A stretch of 26,523 nt of DNA from an archaeon (GCA_024256265.1 JACGUK010000012.1:1-26523), one strand, 5' to 3'. Positions 1-7,838 are shown, counted from the stretch's first letter. Numbers and translations are program-made. Notes: a model not told the origin generated them from the sequence alone.

Positions 1-1
1 C

Positions 2-454
2 ATGGTATTGTTAAAAGGGATAAACGATGATGAGCTTGATGATTACATAAAATTCTCAAGTGAAATCAATGCACAGATTCAAGTTATCGAATTAGAGCCT
101 ATAAGGATAAAGAGTGAACTTTATGATAAGATGCACATGGAGCCATGCTCTATTGAAAGGATTCTTGAGGATAGGGCTTTAAGATCATGGGTTAGAGAGT
201 CTATGCATAAGAGAAAGGTCTATGACCTTGGTAATTCTACTGTTGAAGTAGTTCATCCAATCGATAATACAGAATTTTGTGCCTTTTGCAATAGAATTCG
301 CCTCACGAGTGATGGTGCCTTTAAGCCATGCTTGATGAGGAATGACAATAAAATATACATAAATGATGCCATTGCTAAAGGCGATGATTCTAAAATTCTG
401 AAAGCTTATGTAAAATCTGTAATGAATCGTGAGCCTTACTTCAAACCTTGTTAA
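2..454 (+). CDS. moaA: GTP 3',8-cyclase MoaA, C-terminal part (5' end outside window)
   Basis: This is the C-terminal third of the radical-SAM enzyme that starts molybdopterin (molybdenum cofactor) synthesis by rearranging GTP. The radical-SAM CxxxCxxC motif would lie upstream of the window. The visible part has the family's second 4Fe-4S site: Cys93, Cys96 and Cys110 in the context FCAFCNRIRLTSDG...KPCL, which binds the GTP base. The N-terminal visible stretch VLLKGINDDEL matches the family's NxVxxKGxNDDE segment, so the frame continues upstream and the ATG at base 2 is internal. The protein ends FKPC, without the Gly-Gly tail seen in many bacterial MoaA proteins. Stop is TAA. No other molybdopterin gene follows. 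Identification is firm; the true start cannot be seen. Confidence 0.93.
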   Translation: MVLLKGINDDELDDYIKFSSEINAQIQVIELEPIRIKSELYDKMHMEPCSIERILEDRALRSWVRESMHKRKVYDLGNSTVEVVHPIDNTEFCAFCNRIRLTSDGAFKPCLMRNDNKIYINDAIAKGDDSKILKAYVKSVMNREPYFKPC

Positions 455-466
455 GGATTTTTATTT

Positions 467-757
467 TTAAATTAATTCGTAATCGAGAGAAATATACTCC
501 TCAATGGCTGGCTTGAAATACTCATCACGATACTTTACATGAACTGGATGGGCTCTATACTCTTTTAACAGATTTTCATCAGCAAATTCTATGATTATCA
601 AATACTTGTATCTTGCATTAGGGCGGATCGATAATCCAACAGATAGGTTCTGAACCCCAGGAATTTTAGATAATGTTTCTTTTGTTATTTTTGCAAAATG
701 ATCGAACTGGTTTAAAGTGTTTGGCTTTAGATTGAATAAAACTATATGCTTTATCAC
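467..757 (-). CDS. Dabb (stress-responsive alpha/beta barrel) domain protein
   Basis: A 96-residue single-domain protein. MIKHIVLFNLKP at the N terminus, the central YLIIIEFADENLLKEYRAHP and the HVKYRDEYFKP segment fit the Dabb family, small ferredoxin-like dimers whose roles are mostly unknown. The whole protein is the domain; there is no signal or membrane segment. The start is GTG (codons GTG ATA AAG). A TATA-like AAGCTTAATAA on the minus strand, centred near 785, lies about 27 bases upstream, so the transcript is probably leaderless. It converges on moaA with a 12-base gap and diverges from the hypothetical gene at 846. The family call is good; no substrate can be named. Confidence 0.8.
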   Translation of the reverse strand: MIKHIVLFNLKPNTLNQFDHFAKITKETLSKIPGVQNLSVGLSIRPNARYKYLIIIEFADENLLKEYRAHPVHVKYRDEYFKPAIEEYISLDYELI

Positions 758-778
758 AATGGTTCTGTTACGAAGGAT

Positions 779-824
779 GTTATTAAGCTTTGGTTGTTAA
801 ACTTGGTTAGCGAAGCTTATTAAG
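779..824. promoter_or_regulatory. Divergent TATA boxes for the Dabb and 846 genes
   Basis: Two similar boxes in opposite orientation: TATTAAGCTT at 781-790 (minus-strand promoter) and AAGCTTATTAAG at 813-824 (plus-strand promoter). Each lies about 27 bases before a start codon (GTG 757 and ATG 846), the spacing expected of archaeal leaderless promoters. Inferred from sequence only. Confidence 0.5.
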
Positions 825-845
825 GTGCCATAAGTAGGGTTGACT

Positions 846-1076
846 ATGGTCATACCTAAACCGAAGGTCATATGGCCGGTGGATGTAAAGACATTCACTT
901 CAGAGGATGGAAAGAGGAAGTATATCGTCTTTAGAACCCCAGCTAAGAAGGCAGCAGAGAGAGCGTATCACGTTTTTATGGAAGTTGAAGCAAAGAATGC
1001 CGCCATAGACTGTGGCTCGAAATTGCCTCGTAACGTTGCAACGCCCGTGCATTGGGATAAGATGTGGGAGAAATGA
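846..1076 (+). CDS. Hypothetical small protein
   Basis: A 76-residue soluble protein that I do not recognise. It starts MVIPKPKVIWPVD, has a basic middle (EDGKRKYIVFRTPAKKAAERAY) and ends in HWDKMWEK. There is one cysteine and no membrane segment. ATG 846 is preferred over the in-frame TTG at 840 because a TATA-like box centred at 819 is 27 bases upstream. It stands alone between a divergent Dabb gene and a toxin-antitoxin pair. The promoter placement and an uninterrupted frame argue that it is real. Confidence 0.55.
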   Translation: MVIPKPKVIWPVDVKTFTSEDGKRKYIVFRTPAKKAAERAYHVFMEVEAKNAAIDCGSKLPRNVATPVHWDKMWEK

Positions 1077-1155
1077 AGTTTCAGAGACGCCTTGCCTACA
1101 TCTTTCTGCCCTGAGCGCTCCTCGTAACTATCTCTCAGTCACTAGTGGTGGGATG

Positions 1156-1163
1156 TTTATATA
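1156..1163 (+). promoter_or_regulatory. TATA box of the first toxin-antitoxin pair
   Basis: TTTATATA lies about 35 bases before the ATG at 1195, which predicts a very short leader of roughly 7-10 bases. No strong SD is seen in that leader. Confidence 0.5.
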
Positions 1164-1194
1164 GTCTTACGTGGGATAGATACTTTGTGGGAAC

Positions 1195-1461
1195 ATGGCT
1201 AAGGAGACGCTGGTAAAGGTGGATAAGAGGGGGAGAGCAGTCCTTCCGCTCAAAGTTAGGAGAGAATTGAAGATCAGAAACATAGTTAAGATCAGGGTAG
1301 AAGAAGGTAAAGTCATCTTAACCCCTGTTGAAGATCCTTTAGAAACCTTAGGAAAGATTGTTGTTAAGGGCACTAAGGACGTTGAAAAGGAAATCAGGAG
1401 ACTGAGACGCAGAGCTGAGAAAGAACTTCTCAAAGAGGTTGGAAAAACTGATACTAATTGA
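1195..1461 (+). CDS. AbrB/SpoVT-family antitoxin (VapB-type)
   Basis: An 88-residue protein with an N-terminal AbrB-like swapped-hairpin DNA-binding domain: KVDKRGRAVLPLKVRRELKI, about residues 8-27, followed by VKIRVEEGKVILTPVE. The charged helical C terminus (residues 60-85, rich in R, K and E) is the part that in this family wraps around and blocks the partner nuclease. The gene overlaps the downstream PIN gene by 23 bases, the usual layout of VapBC pairs, in which the antitoxin also represses its own promoter. The first pair in this window; another lies at 5829-6469. Confidence 0.85.
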   Translation: MAKETLVKVDKRGRAVLPLKVRRELKIRNIVKIRVEEGKVILTPVEDPLETLGKIVVKGTKDVEKEIRRLRRRAEKELLKEVGKTDTN

Positions 1462-1876
1462 GACAGATATAATTCTAGCGCTCGTATCTAATGAGGACAA
1501 ACATCATAACGAAGCTGTGAAGCTTACAGACAGGTTCGAAGGAGAAATCATCTTATCACCATATACTCTCATAGAACTGGACTTACTCATAAAGTCTGGG
1601 CTCATGGTGATCTCTGATACAGAAGCCTTTTACTCCGCGCTCAACTCTCTACTGGAGTACAGAGGCATAAAGATACTACCGCCAAAACCAATATATCATG
1701 CTAAAGCGTTTGACTTGAGGCAAAAATACAGGCAGATAACATACTTCGACAGCCTACATGCAGGGGTCGGGGTCGCCGAAGGTATAGAACTTATTAGCTA
1801 TGACAGAACATATATGAGTATAGCCAAGCTAAAGTATAATTACACAACCAAGTACTTAGAACTAGAATCTCATTAA
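1439..1876 (+). CDS. PIN-domain ribonuclease toxin (VapC-type)
   Basis: A 145-residue PIN domain, predicted to cut RNA with bound Mg2+ or Mn2+. Candidate metal-binding acids are Asp10 (LIETD), Glu46 (LIELD), Asp104 (TYFDSLHAG) and Asp122 (ISYDRTY), in the order expected for the family. The start is TTG, placed directly after a GAGG in the end of the antitoxin gene, so the two are translationally coupled. Activity should be held in check by the AbrB-type protein encoded just upstream. The RNA target cannot be told from sequence. Confidence 0.83.
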   Translation: MEKLILIETDIILALVSNEDKHHNEAVKLTDRFEGEIILSPYTLIELDLLIKSGLMVISDTEAFYSALNSLLEYRGIKILPPKPIYHAKAFDLRQKYRQITYFDSLHAGVGVAEGIELISYDRTYMSIAKLKYNYTTKYLELESH

Positions 1877-1908
1877 AGAGAATTAAAAGTATGCTTTATC
1901 ATGAATTA

Positions 1909-2298
1909 TCAACTCATCTTCTTCATCAAAGCATTGCTATAAATGGCAAAAGCATCTTCATTATTCATGCACTTGTCACAAAGGCAATTCGGAGTTAAAC
2001 TCTTAACATCACAAATCAGATAATAGGCACAAGAATAGCACTCTAGGATTGAATTACATATAAAGCACTTTGGAGCGAATCCAAAATCTTCTCCTAAAGC
2101 CCTCTTTAGTATCGATGATATTGTAGCCAGATCACTATTGGATTCAGCCTTAAAGCCTTTAGACTTATCATATATCAAACCTGCCTTCATGAGGCTAATG
2201 AAAAATTCTCTTCCTAACCTTGGTAGCTTGAACCATTCATTGATTGCAACCCTAAAAACCAAAGCTGTAGATAGAGTGTGGTAGAGGTTTTTAAGCAT
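1909..2298 (-). CDS. Cysteine-rich hypothetical protein, probable zinc binder
   Basis: A 129-residue protein I do not recognise. The N-terminal half (LPRLGREFFISLMKAGLI, then SDLATISSILKRAL) looks helical. The C-terminal half has eight cysteines in closely spaced groups: KCFIC, ECYSC, LIC and NCLCDKC. This suggests two structural zinc sites or a treble-clef-like fold. It may be a small regulator or an adaptor. The ATG at 2298 opens the frame; a weak TATA-like TTTATGAG lies about 20 bases upstream. It converges on the vapC gene with a 32-base gap. Function unknown. Confidence 0.6.
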   Translation of the reverse strand: MLKNLYHTLSTALVFRVAINEWFKLPRLGREFFISLMKAGLIYDKSKGFKAESNSDLATISSILKRALGEDFGFAPKCFICNSILECYSCAYYLICDVKSLTPNCLCDKCMNNEDAFAIYSNALMKKMS

Positions 2299-2396
2299 TT
2301 TTCATCAGAGATCTCATAAAGGTAAGGATAGGAGGCGGGGTTAGAGGTGGGGTTTTTAACTTTTTATGTGCAGATTAGTAGCAGTTTTCTAGATTA

Positions 2397-2404
2397 TTTT
2401 ATAA
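2397..2404 (+). promoter_or_regulatory. TATA box of the LAGLIDADG gene
   Basis: TTTTATAA centred 27 bases before the ATG at 2428. It decides the start: the upstream in-frame ATG at 2347 would begin before the promoter. Confidence 0.55.
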
Positions 2405-2427
2405 GTCTTCTTTTTTCTAGCTATATT

Positions 2428-2907
2428 ATGCCAAGAGTTACAGAGAATCAATTGTTAAAAGAGGAATTACTACCAAAGAGATGGAAGAGAGTACCTGAAG
2501 TTAAATATGAAATACCTGTATTGCCTGTTGAGGAGTTAAAAGAGCCCGAGAGAACAGCCATGATAGGATGGTTAGTCGGTATAGTTGAAGCCGATGGATC
2601 GGTTCATGAAGAGGTACACATGGAGGATAAAATAAAGAAGATAAATAGATGGCTCTATAGATACGAGTACCTAAGACCTTCTGTTAGTTTTACCAGCACT
2701 ACTTATGAACTGCTAAAGCAATGGTGCAGACTTTTAGGCATCACTCCCCCAAAGAAACCACCAGAGTACGCATATACTGTCCGTTTATATGGAGCCAGAG
2801 CTATAGCTTGCATATTATTGATGAGATCATATCTCATTAGGCTTAGAGACAAGGCTGAAAAAATTTTAAAGAAGTATAGGGAAAGACCAGCAATAAAGTT
2901 GCGTTAG
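2428..2907 (+). CDS. Freestanding LAGLIDADG homing-endonuclease-like protein
   Basis: A 159-residue protein with one LAGLIDADG helix: GWLVGIVEADGSV, about residues 47-59, with the acidic pair at the helix end that binds the catalytic metal. The following beta-rich part (LRPSVSFTSTTYELLKQWCRLLGI and YTVRLYGARAIACILLM) fits the DNA-binding saddle. One motif implies that it works as a homodimer. There is no recognisable intron or intein around it, so it stands alone. The start at 2428 is chosen from the TATA box; the frame is open from 2347, but that stretch encodes a hydrophobic, low-complexity tail of 27 residues. Cleavage activity is inferred, not shown. Confidence 0.75.
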   Translation: MPRVTENQLLKEELLPKRWKRVPEVKYEIPVLPVEELKEPERTAMIGWLVGIVEADGSVHEEVHMEDKIKKINRWLYRYEYLRPSVSFTSTTYELLKQWCRLLGITPPKKPPEYAYTVRLYGARAIACILLMRSYLIRLRDKAEKILKKYRERPAIKLR

Positions 2908-2934
2908 AACCATTCTCCTACTGAAACTATCAAA

Positions 2935-4167
2935 TCATTTCACCTTTAAAGTGATTCTTTCAGTTTCCTTAATAATGACCTTTAATGAGCCATCATCCAA
3001 GCCCAATAGTCTAAAAAATCTTTCCATAGAATCTTTATCCTTGCTTAGAATGACCAGTAAATATGGCATGAATGTCGATAAAACTTCTCGAGAAGATGCA
3101 TGAAGAAACTTAGATAAACTTTTGCCAGTATCCTTTAAAGCTTTACTTTCATTCCACATCCTAACCTTTAGATTCCAAGGCATATCATCCTCGCTATAGC
3201 TCACTGCACCTTTAGGAAGAGTTTTGAAAAAAGAGTAGGCAAGCAATCTGTCAAAGTATCTTAATAGCCTCCATTCCTGAGTCTTTCCTATCATCTTTAC
3301 AATTTCATCAGCTTCTCCTATCTTCTCTAAAGCCTTTATGAGTTTATCATTACTTAGATTGCTATTTATAACGCTCGTGTAGGCTAACCTAATTTTGTCT
3401 CTTGGCATGGCATCACAATTTCTTAAGGCTTCATAGGCTTTTTCCTGAGAATTAGCATTGAAGAAATTTTCAAAGCCTTCTCTCAAGCTGTAAGTTAAAT
3501 CTCTACTCGATATGATAGAGCTAATTTCTTGTGCAGAGAGACCTGATAGAGATTGGGCTGTATTTATGGCTGCCCTCATATCTCCTTTAGCCTCTCTAAC
3601 CATCAGGCGAATGGATTCTTTGCCCAGTTTAACGCCTTCTCTTTTAAGAATGTTTTCAACATAAATCTCCACAAGCCTTGGAGGAATCCTTCTGAACCTA
3701 AATACTCTAGATTTTCTTATTAGTTTTATTACTTTTTTATCATCCTCCAAATTCGCAGCCATGACTATTGGCACTATGCTACTTTCTATCAATTCTTCTA
3801 CGAACTCAATTCCTCCTCTATCCTGCCTATCGTACATTCCATCAACTTCGTCTAAGAATATGAGTAATTTCTCACCGAATAGACCTTTAGAGCCTAATGT
3901 AGGTCCTAGTTTCTGCATCATCTTCTCCTTTGTCCTTACATCGCTAGCATTCAGTTCTATTATATTGTAGCTTGATTTTTTAGCAGTAAGGTGCAAAAGA
4001 GTGGTTTTACCTGTTCCAGGAGGGCCTATAAGAAGGGCTGGCTTTGATCCTCTCTTCCAATCCCTTAACCAATTAAAGAATTCTATTCTACTCTCTTCGT
4101 TGCCAACCATACTCTCTATGCTTTTAGGTCTGTACTTCTCTACCCACATTAGGTATTCTAGTGGCAA
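2935..4167 (-). CDS. rfcL: Replication factor C large subunit
   Basis: The large subunit of the archaeal clamp loader, which opens the PCNA ring and loads it at primer ends. The N terminus holds the RFC box (WVEKYRPKSIESMVG, residues 8-22), Walker A GPPGTGKTT (48-56), the conserved NASD (73-76), Walker B LIFLDEVDG (102-110) and a sensor-1 Asn in AANLEDD. A helical collar domain follows, to residue 410. I see no PCNA-binding QxxLxxFF peptide at the C terminus, which ends ERITLKVK. The start is TTG at 4167; ATG at 4149 (MWVEKYRPK) is an alternative, favoured by a TATA-like CTTTTTAGA about 29 bases before it. The small subunit gene is not in the window. Confidence 0.95.
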   Translation of the reverse strand: MPLEYLMWVEKYRPKSIESMVGNEESRIEFFNWLRDWKRGSKPALLIGPPGTGKTTLLHLTAKKSSYNIIELNASDVRTKEKMMQKLGPTLGSKGLFGEKLLIFLDEVDGMYDRQDRGGIEFVEELIESSIVPIVMAANLEDDKKVIKLIRKSRVFRFRRIPPRLVEIYVENILKREGVKLGKESIRLMVREAKGDMRAAINTAQSLSGLSAQEISSIISSRDLTYSLREGFENFFNANSQEKAYEALRNCDAMPRDKIRLAYTSVINSNLSNDKLIKALEKIGEADEIVKMIGKTQEWRLLRYFDRLLAYSFFKTLPKGAVSYSEDDMPWNLKVRMWNESKALKDTGKSLSKFLHASSREVLSTFMPYLLVILSKDKDSMERFFRLLGLDDGSLKVIIKETERITLKVK

Positions 4168-4268
4168 GATGATCTAAAAAGCATTTAGCTTTACTGCTTT
4201 GTTGCAAAACTATGCCACAGTGAGACAATACAGGACTCACGCATTAATTATGCTTTGTTAACCCCATG

Positions 4269-4286
4269 ATGGCCCTATAAGGCCAT
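4269..4286. other. Hairpin in the 4168-4423 intergenic stretch
   Basis: The 256 bases between rfcL and the DUF998 gene hold no open frame I can support. They contain one perfect inverted repeat, ATGGCC-CTATAA-GGCCAT, which can be extended by an outer ACCC (4261-4264) pairing with GGGT (4292-4295) across internal loops. It could be a small RNA, a terminator or chance. No C/D or H/ACA boxes are clear. Confidence 0.3.
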
Positions 4287-4423
4287 TCAGAGGGTCTTAC
4301 CGACATCAACTAGAAGAACATCCTCCAGCGTAGCATAGCCACTAGCTGTAAACCGACCCGTAGAAGATTTTGGAAATGCGGCAACGGATAATCTTTAAGT
4401 ATCCTTCCTCTCATATTAAAGCG

Positions 4424-5071
4424 ATGTCTGGAAGCAACACCAAAACGGACACCACTCAAATGTTGCTGGCCATCTGTGGTATCATCGGTCCGATCTTATA
4501 CACAATTGTGGTCATAACTCTCGGTTTCCTTAGACCTGGCTACAACCATGTCATGCAGTTCATGAGCGAGCTAGGCGAAGTCGGCAGTCAAAATGCCATA
4601 ATAATGAATATAGCGGGCTTTCAATTGCTGGGAGTTCTGATGATCGGCTTTGCCTTTGGGCTTTACCGTGGCACAGGCAGAGGAATAGCCTCTAAGATTA
4701 GTGCCGCGTTAGTGGTTGTAGCAGGCTCCGGGTTGGTAGCAGTTGGATTTTTTCCATGTGATCCCGGTTGTGTGAACGTCTCATTTACAGGTTTTATGCA
4801 TAGTATTACCGCCACAATTCCCGCAGTAGCTATGGGATTTGCTCCTCTTGTCATATCCCTTAGAATGAAGAACGATATCCTATGGGAGGGCTATTGGCTA
4901 TACTCGTTGTCTACAAGCATCGTGACGATAATACTTTCTCCCCTAACCTTCTTAACCGTTTTCGAACCATGGGCAGGGGCACTACAAAGATTGTCAATGG
5001 CGGTTGGGCTCCTCTGGATAATGGTCATATCTATCAGACTATTTCGCCTATCTAGAATTTCCATAGTCTAA
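4424..5071 (+). CDS. DUF998 family membrane protein
   Basis: A polytopic membrane protein of 215 residues from ATG 4424, with about six hydrophobic segments. DUF998 hallmarks are present: the YNHVMQFMSELGEVG stretch after the first membrane helix and the FFPCDPGCVNVSFTGFMHS loop with two cysteines and a histidine. The molecular role of the family is unknown. The start at 4424 is chosen because a TATA-like CTTTAAGTAT (4393-4402) lies 26 bases upstream; the frame is open 18 codons further (TTG 4370, ATG 4376). The gene is alone in its direction and somewhat richer in G and C than its neighbours. Confidence 0.78.
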   Translation: MSGSNTKTDTTQMLLAICGIIGPILYTIVVITLGFLRPGYNHVMQFMSELGEVGSQNAIIMNIAGFQLLGVLMIGFAFGLYRGTGRGIASKISAALVVVAGSGLVAVGFFPCDPGCVNVSFTGFMHSITATIPAVAMGFAPLVISLRMKNDILWEGYWLYSLSTSIVTIILSPLTFLTVFEPWAGALQRLSMAVGLLWIMVISIRLFRLSRISIV

Positions 5072-5140
5072 CTCTACTAATATCTTGCAGTTTAGTATAA
5101 TGCTTAAAGATATTAGTAGAGACGGGAGACTCCATTAATG

Positions 5141-5149
5141 TTTTAAATA
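5141..5149 (+). promoter_or_regulatory. TATA box of the aspartic protease gene
   Basis: TTTTAAATA centred 24 bases before the ATG at 5169; leaderless arrangement with no SD. Confidence 0.5.
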
Positions 5150-5168
5150 AGCAAAAAAGAATACCATA

Positions 5169-5537
5169 ATGGGAACTTATATGGGTCACATATACTTGGA
5201 TGTTGAATTCGCTAACGTTAAAGACCCTAGCATTAGAGTCAAAGCAAGAGCTTTGGTTGACACAGGAGCCACATACAGTGTAATACCAGCAAACATCGCC
5301 GAAAAGCTAGGGCTTGAAAAAATCGGCTACGTTGAGGTTAAAACAGCAAGTGGCTTAGAGAGGCTTCAAGAGACTGATGTCAGGGTTAAGGCATTTGAGA
5401 GGGAGAGAGTAACACCAGCACTTGTAAGCGAGAAGGTAGACACCCCGTTAATAGGCGTGTATACGCTTGAAGGACTAAGATTAAAGATAGATCCAACAAC
5501 AGGCAAAGTGGAAGAGCTCCCAATACTTCTATACTAA
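5169..5537 (+). CDS. Clan AA (retropepsin-like) aspartic protease
   Basis: A 122-residue single-domain protein. The catalytic motif is ALVDTGATYSVIP (residues 33-45), the D-T/S-G-A signature of clan AA proteases, followed by the hydrophobic-hydrophobic-Gly pattern TPLIGVYTLEGL near residue 95. One motif per chain means an active enzyme would be a homodimer, as with retroviral proteases. There is no signal peptide or membrane anchor, so it should act in the cytoplasm. Such small proteins are common in archaea, often near toxin-antitoxin genes; their substrates are unknown. The TATA box fixes the start. Confidence 0.82.
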   Translation: MGTYMGHIYLDVEFANVKDPSIRVKARALVDTGATYSVIPANIAEKLGLEKIGYVEVKTASGLERLQETDVRVKAFERERVTPALVSEKVDTPLIGVYTLEGLRLKIDPTTGKVEELPILLY

Positions 5538-5615
5538 AATGACACAGATCTTTGGAAGGATTGGGTAGGAAAAGAAGGTTATTTTATGATGTGATCTACA
5601 AATAACACAGAAACA

Positions 5616-5717
5616 GTCTATCTGCCTGACTTTCGAAAGGCTACAAAAAGCCTATAGGCATATAGAGCCAAGCCCAAAGGAAAAAAGACCATACAGAACC
5701 AGTAAATTTGATAGGCT
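5616..5717. repeat. Direct repeat copy A (about 100 bp)
   Basis: Matches 7939-8040 in the same orientation with about 11 differences over roughly 101 bases by eye (about 89% identity). It includes an uninterrupted identical block around 5643-5676. The other copy is the 3' end of the YdjM-like gene. Confidence 0.9.
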
Positions 5718-5720
5718 TAA
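5618..5720 (-). pseudogene. 3'-terminal fragment of the YdjM-like membrane protein gene
   Basis: Read on the minus strand, this still encodes the last ~32 residues of the protein made by 7941-8441: IYWFCMV.FPLGLALYAYRLFV.FRKS followed by a TAG stop. Several of the base differences are synonymous, so the copy came from a coding gene. Upstream of about 5720 the frame meets stops (TAA, TAG) and similarity ends. It is a severed gene end with no start. The rest of 5538-5828 holds only this remnant and the promoter of the next operon. Confidence 0.8.
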
Positions 5721-5786
5721 GGCTAATAAAGAGGTACTAACCACCCTTTATTTTTTTGCTTTACATGAGATTTAAGATCGATAAGG

Positions 5787-5794
5787 TTTATATT
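5787..5794 (+). promoter_or_regulatory. TATA box of the second toxin-antitoxin pair
   Basis: TTTATATT, followed by an SD AGGTGAG at 5817-5823 that sits 6-7 bases before the GTG start at 5829, so the leader is short but has a ribosome site. Confidence 0.5.
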
Positions 5795-5828
5795 TAGTAT
5801 TACTAATTCTTCCTATAGGTGAGAAAAA

Positions 5829-6077
5829 GTGAGAATTAAAGTTAAACTTGGGGAGAAAGGTCAATTGGTGATACCGAAGGTTGTTAGAGAAAGTGTAGGT
5901 CTTAGGGAAAATAAACCAGCAATACTCGAAGTAAAAGAAAAGAGAATAGAAATAAGACCTTTTCTAGAGGAGGATCTTGTTAAAAAAGCTAAGGAAAGAG
6001 TAAAAAAGTATGGTGGAGACCTTAAAAAATTAGGCTGGATATATGGAGATAAACTTTATGAAGAGGTATTTAGTTGA
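5829..6077 (+). CDS. AbrB-family antitoxin (VapB-type), second pair
   Basis: An 82-residue protein. The AbrB domain is MRIKVKLGEKGQLVIPKVVR (residues 1-20) with VGLRENKPAILEVKEKRIEIRP, then a lysine-rich tail for toxin binding (KKAKERVKKYGGDLKKLGW). The start is GTG with a good SD. Its stop overlaps the start of the PIN gene by four bases (TTGA). Only loosely similar to the antitoxin at 1195. The pair lies inside the segment bracketed by the ~100-bp direct repeats, which suggests acquisition together with that segment. Confidence 0.85.
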   Translation: MRIKVKLGEKGQLVIPKVVRESVGLRENKPAILEVKEKRIEIRPFLEEDLVKKAKERVKKYGGDLKKLGWIYGDKLYEEVFS

Positions 6078-6469
6078 TATACTTAGACGCAAATTTTTTC
6101 GTGATATACAATTTTGACAAGACTGTGAAAGGAGAAAAGGCAAGAAAGATTCTGGAAGAGATAATAGCAGGCAAAGAAGCAATAACGTCTTCTTTGGCTT
6201 TGGATGAAGTTATGTGGGTGATAGTAAAAAACAAGAAAATAGAAGCACTTAGAGAGACTATAGAAGATATTTACGCTATACCATACCTAACAGTGAAGGA
6301 AGTAGGCTCTGATATCCCTTTAGAAGCTTTGGACTTCATTGAAAAGTATAGCCTTAAACCTAGAGATGCTTTTCACGCTGCTATAATGAAGAGCTTTCAT
6401 GTCAAAGAAATAGTTAGCGACGATCCTGATTTCGATGGTGTTGAATGGATAAAAAGAATCAAGATATAA
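6074..6469 (+). CDS. PIN-domain ribonuclease toxin (VapC-type), second pair
   Basis: A 131-residue PIN domain. Acidic residues lie at the expected places: Asp5 (IYLDANFF), Asp44 and Glu45 (LALDEVMW), Asp98 (KPRDAFHAA) and Asp116-Asp119 (IVSDDPDFDG). The start is TTG, sharing bases with the TGA of the antitoxin gene, behind an AGAGGT ribosome site inside that gene. Predicted to be an RNase neutralised by the adjacent AbrB-type protein. Confidence 0.87.
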   Translation: MIYLDANFFVIYNFDKTVKGEKARKILEEIIAGKEAITSSLALDEVMWVIVKNKKIEALRETIEDIYAIPYLTVKEVGSDIPLEALDFIEKYSLKPRDAFHAAIMKSFHVKEIVSDDPDFDGVEWIKRIKI

Positions 6470-6620
6470 GCCACCTTCTATTATATAGATAAGAGAAAGG
6501 GTTTATGTAATAAATAGTTAGAATTTAGCATTTATTATAAAAATAATTGTACATTTAATAAAAAATCCTATTGCAAATAATTTAAATACAACTCTATGTA
6601 TTTTTATCTGGCGATCTATT

Positions 6621-7838
6621 ATGAATAGAAGAGAGATAGCATCTGCTTTCGCTTTAGCCTTGATGATTTTGATGGTTTTCTCATGGAATGTGCCCGTTGT
6701 CTTGACCCAGCTAGAAACATATGACTATGGTGATGCGCCTGACCCACCTTATCCCTCGCTACTTGCCAGTGATGGGGCTCGCCATTATCCAGGTACAATC
6801 TGGTTAGGTTCCAATGTAGATTTTGAGTTCAACTCAATCCAGGCAGGGGACAACTATGATGATGGCGTGGATTTTTGGGGGCCCGGACCCTGGTGGTGGA
6901 TCTACGTACCGGGTCAAGAAGGCGCTGTCTTCATCCATGTTAGAGGCTCAGGAGTAGGCTATTTGCACGGCTGGTTCGACTGGAATCAGGACGGCGACTG
7001 GGACGATACAGGTGAGAACGTCTTCTCTAGTATCAATGTATCTGCTCCCGAGGACATAAACTTAGATTTTATTGTGCCAGCTGATGCACTACCAGGTGAG
7101 ACTTGGGCGCGGTTCCGTGTGGATGACCAAAACCTGAACGAAGTCACCGGTTTCGCTGGGAACGGCGAGGTGGAAGACTATAAGGTTGAGATCGCCGAGG
7201 TTGACTATGGAGATGCGCCTGACCCTTACCCAACGTTACTAGCCAGCAATGGTGCCTGCCATAGCATCGACGGCTGGACCTACTTGGGTGCTGGCGTGGA
7301 TGGCGAACCAGATGGCCAGCCAGATGCGAATGCATTAGGTGATGACAACAATGGTGTAGATGATGAGGACGGAGTTGTTTTCACAAGTCTATTGATTCCA
7401 GGAATGATGGCAAGCGTGGATGTGACATCATCGGTGCCTGCAGAGGAGTCTGCATACCTTAACGCTTGGGTAGACTTCAACGCCGACGGCGATTGGGCTG
7501 ATCTGGGTGAGTATATCTTTGAAAATATGCTCCTGTATGGAGGGCTGGACAGTCTGACCTTCCTGGTGCCGTCTGAAGCCACTCCAGGCATGACCTATGC
7601 TCGCTTCCGCTTTAGCAGAATGGAGTTGTTGAGTTTTGATGGCTGGGCGTCGGACGGCGAGGTGGAGGACTACCAAGTTGAGATCGAAGCCGCACCAGTA
7701 CCCGTACCAGTACCTGTACCCGTAGGCGGTGAGCTACTGCTCCCCAGTATGTTGGAGTTGCCAGTCATTCTCTTGCTAGCCTTCGCCTTGGCAATCGCTG
7801 GAATAATAGGAATCCTAATCAAGAAAAGGATTCTATAA
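6621..7838 (+). CDS. Secreted, membrane-anchored protein with two GEVED domains
   Basis: A 405-residue surface protein. Residues 1-30 are a signal peptide (MNRREIASAFALALMILMVF). Two tandem copies of a ~160-residue unit follow. Each begins DYGDAPDP and ends GNGEVEDYKVEI or SDGEVEDYQVEI, and each contains a calcium-loop-like DWNQDGDWDD or DFNADGDWADLG. A proline-valine linker (PVPVPVPVPV) leads to one C-terminal membrane helix and a short basic tail. GEVED modules occur in bacterial and archaeal cell-surface proteins; binding to ligands or cells is inferred. A TATA box TTTAAATA (6581-6588) lies upstream. The gene is clearly richer in G and C than its neighbours and lies between direct repeats, consistent with transfer. 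Confidence 0.85.
   Translation: MNRREIASAFALALMILMVFSWNVPVVLTQLETYDYGDAPDPPYPSLLASDGARHYPGTIWLGSNVDFEFNSIQAGDNYDDGVDFWGPGPWWWIYVPGQEGAVFIHVRGSGVGYLHGWFDWNQDGDWDDTGENVFSSINVSAPEDINLDFIVPADALPGETWARFRVDDQNLNEVTGFAGNGEVEDYKVEIAEVDYGDAPDPYPTLLASNGACHSIDGWTYLGAGVDGEPDGQPDANALGDDNNGVDDEDGVVFTSLLIPGMMASVDVTSSVPAEESAYLNAWVDFNADGDWADLGEYIFENMLLYGGLDSLTFLVPSEATPGMTYARFRFSRMELLSFDGWASDGEVEDYQVEIEAAPVPVPVPVPVGGELLLPSMLELPVILLLAFALAIAGIIGILIKKRIL

Noticed and set aside
1167..1433. Minus-strand open frame opposite the AbrB antitoxin
   Set aside because: Low-complexity Ser/Leu/Thr-rich translation opposite a clear AbrB gene; a shadow frame.
7144..7676. Three minus-strand open frames within the GEVED gene
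   Set aside because: They arise from the GC-rich codon pattern of the real gene; no start signals or domain content.
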